Positions 1-5,336 of a stretch of 5,611 bases of DNA are shown here, in pieces; the stretch's first letter is position 1, and every line of letters starts with the position of its first letter. The DNA is from Clostridiales bacterium. Lineage in GTDB: Bacteria; Bacillota; Clostridia; Peptostreptococcales; T1SED10-28. The notes under the pieces are model-generated. The model worked only from the letters and a program-made list of their open reading frames with translations, made no database searches and was not told the origin of the DNA. The stretch spans positions 1 to 5,611 of the forward strand of contig SLKF01000280.1 in NCBI GenBank assembly GCA_007134725.1, given 5' to 3'. The translations under genes and the position numbers were made by a program.

Positions 1-1250
1 ACAGAAACCAGAGGTTCGGATTTACCCACTAAGGCATTGGCTTTGGTCATTCCTTTGGTAATGCCTACGGTAGCCCCCATGCTGATGATGGAGTCCGAGG
101 CTTGGAAGGGTTCAAACATGGCCATAGAGTAACAACCGATATCTCCAACAACCCGTTTTCGAAGTTTTTTCAGGATATCAAAAATCGGTCGATGGGGACA
201 ACCGGCACAGAATAAGGGCGGTCTTTTCACACTTTCCACCGGTGCTCGTTTCTCGGTTTTGCTCTCGCTGAGGACCCCTGCCTTTACCAGGCCTTTTTCG
301 ATGTCTTCGGTGTGAAGCTCTCCGGTAAAGGAAAAATATTTTTTCCCCTCACAAGGAATTCCCATTAATTTAATTTCATTTTCAATCACCGGCATCAACT
401 CTTCGATGACAATGATCCGTTGATATTTATCGCCCAACTCCTGCAGTTTTTTGGGAGAGATGGGATGGATCATTCCAAGTTTATAGATGCTGATATTAAG
501 ATCCAGTTCTTTTAAGTTATGATAAACCAAGCCGGAGGTAACGACTAAGGTATCGGCACCCTCCTTTTCCTCTAAAGAGTTTAGCTTACTGTCGTAGGCC
601 AGCTCTTGAAGCTTCTCGATTCGATCTTTCATAGAATGCTGAAGCTTATGGGTATGAGGAGGGATCATACAGTACCGTTCCACGTCTTTTTCAAAAACTC
701 TGGCCTTTACTTCTTTCCGTTCCCCGAGAACCACCGGAGTTCGACTATGGCATACCCGGGAAGTGATGTTCACCATCATGGGTAAATGATACTCTTCGCT
801 GATATCAAAGGCGGCTTTGGTGTAATCGATGGCTTCCTGGGAATTACCCGGGGCCACAATACCCATGTTGGCAAATTTCCCGAAGATTCGATTGTCCTGT
901 TCATTCTGTGAACTGGCCATTCCGGGATCATCACCGGAAAGGAGCACAAAGCCTCCGTTGGTTTTGGTTTGGGTAAAGGTCATCAGTGGATCCGCAGCAA
1001 TATTCACTCCCACATGTTTCATGGAAGCCATGGATCGAACCCCTGCAAAGGATCCTCCGATGGCCACCTCTAAAGCGACCTTCTCGCTGGTTGAAAACTC
1101 GGCGTAAACTTCCTTATACGCTTTAATGCTATCTAAAATTTCCACAGTGGGAGATCCCGGGTAACTAGCGGCTAAAAGTCCTCCGGCTTCATAAAATCCT
1201 CGAGCAATTCCCTGATTCCCCGTTAATACCATCTTTTCCTGGTTATTCAT
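1..1250 (-). CDS. iorA: Indolepyruvate:ferredoxin oxidoreductase, alpha subunit (5' part; runs off left edge)
   Basis: This is the TPP-dependent large subunit of the enzyme that oxidatively decarboxylates aryl-pyruvates (from aromatic amino acids) to aryl-acetyl-CoA while reducing ferredoxin, in the cytoplasm of anaerobes. The 416 visible codons read in order: an N-terminal pyrimidine-binding domain with SYPGSP (29-34), EFSTSEKVALE (51-61), MKHVGVN (77-83), ADPLM (86-90) and DDPGMASSQNEQD (107-119); a middle domain with a Rossmann-like stretch around 233-310; then FCAGCPHR (347-354) and the TPP-binding GDIGC (369-373) followed by MGATVG (391-396). Family members are about 580-640 residues and end in a ferredoxin-like 4Fe-4S domain, which would lie beyond the left edge, probably with iorB. 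The start ATG at 1250-1248 is supported by AAGGAG (minus strand, 1265-1260) with 9 nt spacing. Family assignment is firm; the exact 2-oxoacid preference is inferred. Confidence 0.93.
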   Translation of the reverse strand, partial: MNNQEKMVLTGNQGIARGFYEAGGLLAASYPGSPTVEILDSIKAYKEVYAEFSTSEKVALEVAIGGSFAGVRSMASMKHVGVNIAADPLMTFTQTKTNGGFVLLSGDDPGMASSQNEQDNRIFGKFANMGIVAPGNSQEAIDYTKAAFDISEEYHLPMMVNITSRVCHSRTPVVLGERKEVKARVFEKDVERYCMIPPHTHKLQHSMKDRIEKLQELAYDSKLNSLEEKEGADTLVVTSGLVYHNLKELDLNISIYKLGMIHPISPKKLQELGDKYQRIIVIEELMPVIENEIKLMGIPCEGKKYFSFTGELHTEDIEKGLVKAGVLSESKTEKRAPVESVKRPPLFCAGCPHRPIFDILKKLRKRVVGDIGCYSMAMFEPFQASDSIISMGATVGITKGMTKANALVGKSEPLVS

Positions 1251-1305
1251 TCTTTCACACTCCTTCATAAATTTTCATCCTAAAGAATTTCATTACAACA
1301 TTAAT

Positions 1306-1334
1306 TTTATACCCAAATTGTCAGCATCTAACAA
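1306..1334 (-). promoter_or_regulatory. Candidate sigma-A promoter for iorA
   Basis: On the minus strand a TTGTTA -35 (1334-1329) and TATAAA -10 (1311-1306) are separated by 17 nt. Transcription would start near 1299, giving a leader of about 49 nt before the iorA ATG. Hexamer matches are 4/6 and 5/6 with ideal spacing, and the position is right; no experimental support is available. Confidence 0.5.
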
Positions 1335-1565
1335 TTTAAATTTCCAAGGATTAGGGATTCGATAGAACCGATGTAAAATGGGTATAAATATTATAAACAG
1401 GAGTCGGCTCATAAGCGGATCGGGAGGGAAGTTCACAGAAAAAAAGGCATCCCTAAGGTGCAAATGAAAAGAATAGACCGCTACAGAGAAAATAAGATTT
1501 TGTAAAGAATTTTATCAGAAATTATCGGATAAGCTTTCGGATAAATCTGAGAAAGGAGAGAGGAC
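1335..1565 (+). other. Leader/intergenic region upstream of the lipoprotein gene
   Basis: No credible gene lies here. Two -10-like TATAAA boxes (1383-1388 and 1392-1397) occur on the plus strand, but neither has a recognisable -35, so the lipoprotein promoter is unresolved. If transcription starts near 1395-1405, the leader would be about 160 nt long. It contains nested complementary pairs: AGCGG (1414-1418) with CCGCT (1478-1482), enclosing AGGGA (1425-1429) with TCCCT (1450-1454). Four GATAA-type boxes in mirrored orientation lie at 1512-1544. I do not recognise a known riboswitch class in it. Confidence 0.4.
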
Positions 1566-2732
1566 ATGAAAAGAACGGTTTTACTGCTAGGGATCATGTT
1601 TCTTGTTTTTGCTTTGATTTTGGGAGGTTGTGGTTCCGATAACGCTTCCGATAACGGAGAAACCATGCCACCCAATGGTGAAGAGGAAGAAAACGGGGAA
1701 GAGGATAATGGTGAAGAAGAGAACGGTGAAAATGCTGAGGAGAATAATGAAGAGGCCCTAAGCAGTTATGATTACTATCCTTTTTTACAGAACCTCAGAC
1801 TTCATTACGATGGAGAAGGCAGCGAATATGTAGCAGAGACCGTACATTTTGATTATATTTATGAAGATCGGGCACAAATCCGTCGACAAACTGCAGGCAC
1901 AACCTTGTTAGAGGTGATCCATTATGATGATGGGAAAGTGTATTCGGTTCTTCAGGAAGAGGAATCCTATCAACGGGAGAGCTTTTATAATTTAGATCTG
2001 GCAGACGCCGAAAATGCAGAAATCCTCATCATGGAACCCATTGAAATAGGCACCCAGTGGGAAGTTGGGGAAGGGATTCTTCGGGAGATAACAAATGTAG
2101 GAATGGTCTTAGAAACCTACGTAGGAGAATTTGAAGTGATTGAAGTGACCACCTATGAAGAGGACAGCACCTTTACCGTATATTATGGAAAAGACTACGG
2201 CAAAGTGAAAAGTCTATTCGAAGCCGACGAAACCGAAATCTATGCGGTGTTGGTGGAAATTGAAGAGGATTATGCCGTTGTGCAAGAGGTAACTTTTTTC
2301 TATCCCGAGTTTAATGAAGACCGTTTAGTATATTTTAACGAGGAGATTTCTTTTGAAACCAACGTTGAAGTGGAAGATATCTTTGAAGAGTTCTTCCATC
2401 GATCTCCAAGGGAAGACTCCGACGAATATACGGCGTTAATCAGTGAGAATACCAGCATCAACTTCATCCGTTTCAATCGGGAAGATTTTGTAGGGCACAT
2501 CGATTTCTCCGAAGAATTTATTACGGAAATGAATGCAGGAGGCCCTCTGGAAAGTATGATTTTATCCAGTGTGGTAAGAACCATCGGAGACTACTTTATG
2601 GTTGAGGAAGTGAAACTCACCATTGAGGGAGAACCTTACGCCTCGGGACATTTTGAATTTCAAGAAGGGGAATATTTAAACAATAGTCCGAGTGATAAGG
2701 AAGAGGAAATTGAAAAAAAATGGATGGAATAA
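1566..2732 (+). CDS. Secreted lipoprotein with acidic spacer and C-terminal GerMN-like domain
   Basis: The 388-residue product begins with a lipoprotein signal peptide: MKR, a hydrophobic core (5-19) and an LGGC lipobox with the lipidated cysteine at C22, the only cysteine in the protein. It should be anchored on the outer face of the membrane. Residues 31-64 form a flexible, glutamate/asparagine-rich spacer. Residues about 68-245 look beta-rich, with IGTQWEVGEG (161-170), a G-x-F-E-V-I-E-V-T segment (187-195) and YYGKDYGKVKS (206-216), a pattern seen in LolA/TapB-like Firmicute lipoproteins. Residues about 252-367 (LVYFNEE, a HIDFSEEF strand near 311-318, SSVVRTIGDYFMVEEVKLTIEG at the end) resemble the GerMN fold of sporulation and germination proteins. 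The start is fixed by AAGGAG at 1553-1558, 7 nt upstream. It is monocistronic, divergent from iorA and followed by a terminator. Function is unknown; the domain calls come from motif pattern only. Confidence 0.92.
   Translation: MKRTVLLLGIMFLVFALILGGCGSDNASDNGETMPPNGEEEENGEEDNGEEENGENAEENNEEALSSYDYYPFLQNLRLHYDGEGSEYVAETVHFDYIYEDRAQIRRQTAGTTLLEVIHYDDGKVYSVLQEEESYQRESFYNLDLADAENAEILIMEPIEIGTQWEVGEGILREITNVGMVLETYVGEFEVIEVTTYEEDSTFTVYYGKDYGKVKSLFEADETEIYAVLVEIEEDYAVVQEVTFFYPEFNEDRLVYFNEEISFETNVEVEDIFEEFFHRSPREDSDEYTALISENTSINFIRFNREDFVGHIDFSEEFITEMNAGGPLESMILSSVVRTIGDYFMVEEVKLTIEGEPYASGHFEFQEGEYLNNSPSDKEEEIEKKWME
1677..1733 (+). repeat. Degenerate in-frame GEE(x)N repeat in the lipoprotein spacer
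   Basis: Residues 38-56 read as successive units GEEEEN, GEEDN, GEEEN and GEN, encoded by imperfect purine-rich repeats of about 15-18 bp. Such low-complexity acidic linkers are common just after the lipidated cysteine and tend to vary in length between strains. The coding sense is kept throughout. Confidence 0.6.
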
Positions 2733-2761
2733 GAACGGATGGAATAAGAGTGATGGAGTAA
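2722..2761 (+). repeat. Short tandem repeat over the lipoprotein stop codon
   Basis: GGATGGAATAAGA occurs at 2722-2734 and again, identical, at 2737-2749. A degenerate third unit (GTGATGGAGTAA, 2750-2761) follows. The period is about 15 bp. The first unit encodes the last residues (Met-Glu-stop) of the lipoprotein, so the later copies look like duplications of the gene end. Confidence 0.7.
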
Positions 2762-2784
2762 ATTTCTAAGAAATAAGTGACTAC

Positions 2785-2813
2785 CCCCGGAATATGTTGA
2801 TTTCCGGGGTTTT
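2785..2813 (+). terminator. Intrinsic terminator after the lipoprotein gene
   Basis: A perfect 8-bp stem, CCCCGGAA (2785-2792) with TTCCGGGG (2802-2809), encloses a 9-nt loop and is followed directly by TTTT (2810-2813). It lies 52 nt after the stop codon and separates the lipoprotein unit from the transporter cassette. Confidence 0.85.
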
Positions 2814-2891
2814 AAAATGGTGATTTAAACATGGCAGAAACGATATTAATGGGTTTAATAGACTCTGGTTTAAAAAAATTTTAAAAAACTA

Positions 2892-2920
2892 TTGACAGAA
2901 GGAAAAAATAGATTTACACT
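2892..2920 (+). promoter_or_regulatory. Sigma-A promoter of the gntR-ABC operon
   Basis: A perfect TTGACA -35 (2892-2897) is followed after 17 nt by TACACT (2915-2920) as a 4/6 -10. Transcription would start near 2927, inside the first palindromic operator, 39-42 nt before the regulator's start codon. Confidence 0.75.
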
Positions 2921-2950
2921 ATTAGTGCACTAATAAAATAGTGCACTAAT
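2921..2950 (+). promoter_or_regulatory. Paired palindromic operator for the GntR/YtrA-type regulator
   Basis: ATTAGTGCACTAAT (2921-2934) is a perfect 14-bp palindrome. AATAGTGCACTAAT (2937-2950) repeats it with one substitution. The centres are 16 bp apart, and the pair covers the predicted transcription start and early leader immediately upstream of the regulator. Binding there by the regulator dimer should block initiation, giving autorepression. YtrA-type regulators are known to bind such palindromes upstream of their own operons. No further GTGCAC site is seen upstream of the ATPase, so the whole operon is probably controlled from here. Confidence 0.8.
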
Positions 2951-2965
2951 CCTCTTGGAGGTGAA

Positions 2966-3355
2966 ATGATGGAGTTTGACCACTCAAGGCCGATTTACGA
3001 GCAAATCGTTGAGGAGTTCAAGAAAAAATTGATTCGAAAAGACCTGAAACCGGGTGGGAAAATCCCTTCCCAAAGAGAGCTGGCTCAGGAAATAAAAGTA
3101 AACCCCAACACGGTTCAGCGGGCCTATCGGGAAATGGAGCAGGAAGGCATAACCCAAACCCTTCGGGGCAAAGGGACTTTCATTATAGAGGACCATAATA
3201 TGATCCGGCGCTTCAAAAGAGAAATGGCGGAAAAGGCATTAAGTGGTTTTCTTGAAGAAATTGAAGCCCTGGGCTATGGCAAAGAAGAGATTCCTTCCTT
3301 GATCCGGGAACATCTTCAGGATCAAAAGAACAGAGGGGACAGGGGGACGGAGTAA
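2966..3355 (+). CDS. GntR family transcriptional regulator, YtrA subfamily
   Basis: A 129-residue cytoplasmic DNA-binding protein. Residues 9-74 form the GntR winged helix: PIYEQIVEEFKKKLI (9-23), KPGGKIPSQRELAQEIKVN (28-46), the recognition helix region PNTVQRAYREMEQEG (47-61) and the wing RGKGTFI (67-73). Residues 77-118 are a short helical tail, far too small for a FadR/HutC ligand domain, which together with the overall length is diagnostic of the YtrA subfamily. It probably represses its own operon until an envelope stress or transported compound is present. GGAGG (2957-2961) sits only 4 nt from the ATG at 2966 but 7 nt from the adjacent ATG at 2969, so translation may well start at the second Met. 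Oddly, its last few codons and stop lie inside a REP-like repeat. Confidence 0.95.
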   Translation: MMEFDHSRPIYEQIVEEFKKKLIRKDLKPGGKIPSQRELAQEIKVNPNTVQRAYREMEQEGITQTLRGKGTFIIEDHNMIRRFKREMAEKALSGFLEEIEALGYGKEEIPSLIREHLQDQKNRGDRGTE

Positions 3356-3396
3356 TTGTCCGCTACGGACAGAGGGACGGAGTAATTGTCCGCTAT
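3337..3396 (+). repeat. Two tandem 30-bp REP-like units
   Basis: Units at 3337-3366 and 3367-3396 differ at only two positions. Each begins GGACAG, contains GGGACGGAGTAAT and ends TGTCCGCTA plus one base. Each unit can fold with GGACA pairing to TGTCC, and across the junction TGTCCG (3357-3362), CTA, CGGACA (3366-3371) gives a tight 6-bp hairpin. From memory, GGGGACAGGGGGACGG...TGTCC sequences are dispersed repeats in Firmicute genomes and are often linked to REP-associated tyrosine transposases; no transposase is present here. The first unit overlaps the end of the regulator gene and provides its TAA (3353-3355). Confidence 0.8.
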
Positions 3397-3457
3397 GAAA
3401 AAGATTGAAGGGGATGAAAGATTTTCTGTCAATAAAGGAGTTAAGCGTTAGGATCAT

Positions 3458-3501
3458 AGTGAGTTCAACCTCCCAGGACTGAGGTCGTCGGGGTTCTCAC
3501 T
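3458..3501 (+). other. Rod-like hairpin between regulator and ATPase genes
   Basis: AGTGAG (3458-3463) pairs with CTCACT (3496-3501). Inside it, after a TTC bulge, AACC (3467-3470) pairs with GGTT (3492-3495), CC (3472-3473) with GG (3490-3491), and GAC (3477-3479) with GTC (3484-3486) around a TGAG loop. No clear poly-U follows (TTGTCTAATAA), so it is not a standard terminator. It may be a processing, attenuation or stability element that sets the ratio of regulator to transporter, or a further small repeat. The role is unknown. Confidence 0.45.
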
Positions 3502-3537
3502 TGTCTAATAAATCAAAAGAAGAAGGGAGTGCTTTAG

Positions 3538-4242
3538 ATGATTCAGTTTAAAAATGTGACGAAAAAATATGGAAAAACCCGTGCCCTGGATGATATCAGC
3601 TTAGACATCGGCAAAGGGAAAATCACCGGACTCCTCGGACCCAATGGCTCGGGAAAGACCACCATGATAAAATTGATTACGGATTTAAATAAGCCTAGCT
3701 TGGGTGAGGTGCTAATCAACCGGGAACCAATTTCACAGGAGGCAAAAAAGCACATCGCCTACTTACCGGAAATCGATCATTTCTATCCTTGGATGAAAAT
3801 CAAAGATGCAAAAAACTTTGTCAAAACCTTCTATGAGGATTGGGATGAAAAAATGTATGAGGAGTTGCTGGGATTTCTGGAACTGGACGGGAATATGTCC
3901 ATAAAAAAGATTTCTAAAGGGCAACGGGCGAAAGCAAAACTTCTCTTAGCCTTCTCCAGGAGAGCGGATATTATACTGCTGGATGAACCCTTATCGGGGA
4001 TCGATATCTTTACTCGAGAAAAAATTATTGAAACCATGATCAAAGATTATCGAGAAGGAGAGCAGTCCATTGTGATTACCACCCATGAAATTAAAGAAAT
4101 TGAACACGTTATCGACGATGCCATCTTTTTAAATCATGGGAAAATCGTACTACAGGGAGATGTGGAACAGCTGAGAGCGGAAAAAAATCTTTCTCTTGTA
4201 GATCTGATGAAGGAGGTATACGGCAATGGAAAAGAGTTTTAA
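3538..4242 (+). CDS. ABC transporter ATP-binding protein (YtrB/BcrA-like)
   Basis: A 234-residue cytoplasmic nucleotide-binding subunit that powers the permease encoded next to it. Visible motifs: Walker A GPNGSGKT (34-41); a Q-loop position read as YLPE (75-78) with Glu instead of Gln; signature ISKGQR (125-130), a variant of LSGGQ common in this exporter group; Walker B IILLDEP (145-151) with D149 and catalytic E150; D-loop SGID (153-156); and H-loop H183. All catalytic residues are present, so it should be active. Length is typical for single-domain ABC ATPases of ABC-2 exporters. GGGAG (3525-3529) lies 8 nt before the ATG. It overlaps the permease gene by 17 nt, implying translational coupling, and sits downstream of a YtrA-type regulator, as in Firmicute ytr-type operons. 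The substrate cannot be deduced. Confidence 0.96.
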   Translation: MIQFKNVTKKYGKTRALDDISLDIGKGKITGLLGPNGSGKTTMIKLITDLNKPSLGEVLINREPISQEAKKHIAYLPEIDHFYPWMKIKDAKNFVKTFYEDWDEKMYEELLGFLELDGNMSIKKISKGQRAKAKLLLAFSRRADIILLDEPLSGIDIFTREKIIETMIKDYREGEQSIVITTHEIKEIEHVIDDAIFLNHGKIVLQGDVEQLRAEKNLSLVDLMKEVYGNGKEF

Positions 4243-5047
4243 CAGCAAATTATGGGCCATGTATAAAAAAGATGTGATGAACTTAAAGACCGAAAGCATA
4301 TTTATGTTGGCTTTTGTTTTGGGAATCAACGCTTATGTTTATTATCAAGTAATGACTTCAGACAGTCCTTTGGGCGCTAGCGGTTATGGTATCCTCAGTG
4401 CTATGGTGGTATTCGGCGCATTGTTTTTAGTATTTATTCGATCCTTCGGTCTGGTTTCCTCAGAATGGAAAGACAACACCCTTCATATGATTATGCCCTT
4501 ACCTATTGGGGGAAATACCATTTTTTTCTCTAAACTTTTAGCCATATTGACTCAAACTTTTATGGTGGGAGGTATTAGTTTAGCACTTACCTTAGGGGTA
4601 CTCTATAGGATCTTGGAGTTGGAAAATATTCAACAAATTTTTAACTTCTTAGCCATGGACAGTGGAGGATTGTTATCGTCGAATTTAATGGAGATTGTTA
4701 AGATGGCAGGCTATGGTTTCATTAGTTTTTCCAGTTTGATCGTCATGGTGTTTTTCAGTTCCGTAGTAGGAAGAATGTTTACCAAGCTGTCGGGCTTTAT
4801 CACGTTTGTGGTTTTTATATTAAGTAATGTATTGATTGCCCAAACGACAAGACTGTTAGATCGCGTAGTCAACTTTGATCAAGGTTCCCGAGTAATGTTT
4901 TTAGGAGAGCCCGGTGGCGGCATGACGGGAAGCATGAACTTTATGGGAACCCCGGAGTTGCTGTTTGGCATTGCTTTTACCGTGGTGATATCCCTTGTTT
5001 TCTTTTTTGCTACTACCTATTTATATGACCAAAAGGTGGAGTTATAA
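4226..5047 (+). CDS. ABC-2 type transporter permease
   Basis: A 273-residue integral membrane protein with about six predicted membrane segments (roughly residues 25-43, 54-75, 104-128, 158-182, 187-206 and 243-267) and short polar termini. After TM2 the segment SSEWKDNTLHMIMPLPIGG followed by FSKLLA (78-106) matches the conserved E...P...K cytoplasmic loop of ABC-2 exporters. The extracytoplasmic loop between TM3 and TM4 is modest (about 129-157), and the one between TM5 and TM6 is glycine-rich (228-240). With a single permease gene the transporter would work as a homodimer with two copies of the ATPase. The start ATG lies inside the ATPase gene, preceded by a strong AAGGAGG (4210-4216) with 9 nt spacing. 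Likely an exporter or envelope-stress pump; the substrate is unknown. Confidence 0.93.
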   Translation: MEKSFNSKLWAMYKKDVMNLKTESIFMLAFVLGINAYVYYQVMTSDSPLGASGYGILSAMVVFGALFLVFIRSFGLVSSEWKDNTLHMIMPLPIGGNTIFFSKLLAILTQTFMVGGISLALTLGVLYRILELENIQQIFNFLAMDSGGLLSSNLMEIVKMAGYGFISFSSLIVMVFFSSVVGRMFTKLSGFITFVVFILSNVLIAQTTRLLDRVVNFDQGSRVMFLGEPGGGMTGSMNFMGTPELLFGIAFTVVISLVFFFATTYLYDQKVEL

Positions 5048-5075
5048 ATATATAGTATAATAAGGCACACTGCAG

Positions 5076-5133
5076 GAGCAGGACAACGAAATCTTTACTC
5101 ATCCTAAAGAGTTCCCGGGGTCTTGCTCTTTTT
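5076..5133 (+). terminator. Branched intrinsic terminator after the ABC operon
   Basis: GAGCAGGAC (5076-5084) pairs with GTCTTGCTC (5120-5128) as a 9-bp stem with one G-U pair, and TTTTT (5129-5133) follows. The 35-nt interior holds a second perfect stem, TCTTTA (5092-5097) with TAAAGA (5105-5110). It sits 28 nt after the permease stop codon. Confidence 0.7.
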
Positions 5134-5182
5134 GTGGATGGATCCCCTCAGGGGGGCCGGTTTCATAGGCTTTTTCGTGCTC

Positions 5183-5213
5183 TTGAAAAATTCGACTAAG
5201 AAGATGATAGAAT
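5183..5213 (+). promoter_or_regulatory. Candidate promoter upstream of the monophosphatase gene
   Basis: TTGAAA (5183-5188) and TAGAAT (5208-5213) are separated by 19 nt, slightly long. Rival candidates are a perfect TATAAT at 5219-5224 without a good -35, and TTAACA (5268-5273) with TAGTAT (5291-5296) at 17 nt. The sequence does not decide between them, but a promoter within 5180-5300 is expected because a terminator precedes it. Confidence 0.3.
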
Positions 5214-5336
5214 AAACATATAATCGGGTATCATTACTTATTAGATAGGATTTCTTAAACAAAAATCTTAACACAATAAAGAATTGTTAATAGTATATAA
5301 ATACCGTCAGAGAGATTTCAGCGAGGAGGAAGACCT

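Noticed and set aside
829..1107. Open reading frame of 92 codons on the plus strand
   Set aside because: It is antisense to the well-conserved iorA coding sequence and has no ribosome binding site or family resemblance.
1464..1505. Possible 13-codon leader peptide upstream of the lipoprotein gene
   Set aside because: AAGGTG is only 3 nt from its ATG, and the product shows no attenuator-like codon run.
2831..2884. 17-codon open frame between the lipoprotein terminator and the gntR promoter
   Set aside because: There is no adequate ribosome binding site or promoter, and it ends in an A/T-rich stretch of low complexity.
3337..3396. Two 30-bp repeats as a minimal CRISPR array
   Set aside because: The units are directly adjacent with no spacer between them and no cas gene nearby.
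3239..3457. Minus-strand reading frame with a repeated SGQLLRP peptide
   Set aside because: The peptide repeat is only the reverse reading of the two REP-like DNA units, and it overlaps the regulator gene antisense.
5056..5061. Perfect TATAAT right after the permease stop codon
   Set aside because: No -35-like hexamer lies 15-19 nt upstream, and a terminator follows within 20 nt.
5144..5175. CCCC-TCA-GGGG hairpin followed further on by TTTTT, as a second terminator
   Set aside because: The 4-bp stem is separated from the T run by about 16 nt, so it lacks terminator geometry; the better terminator is just upstream.
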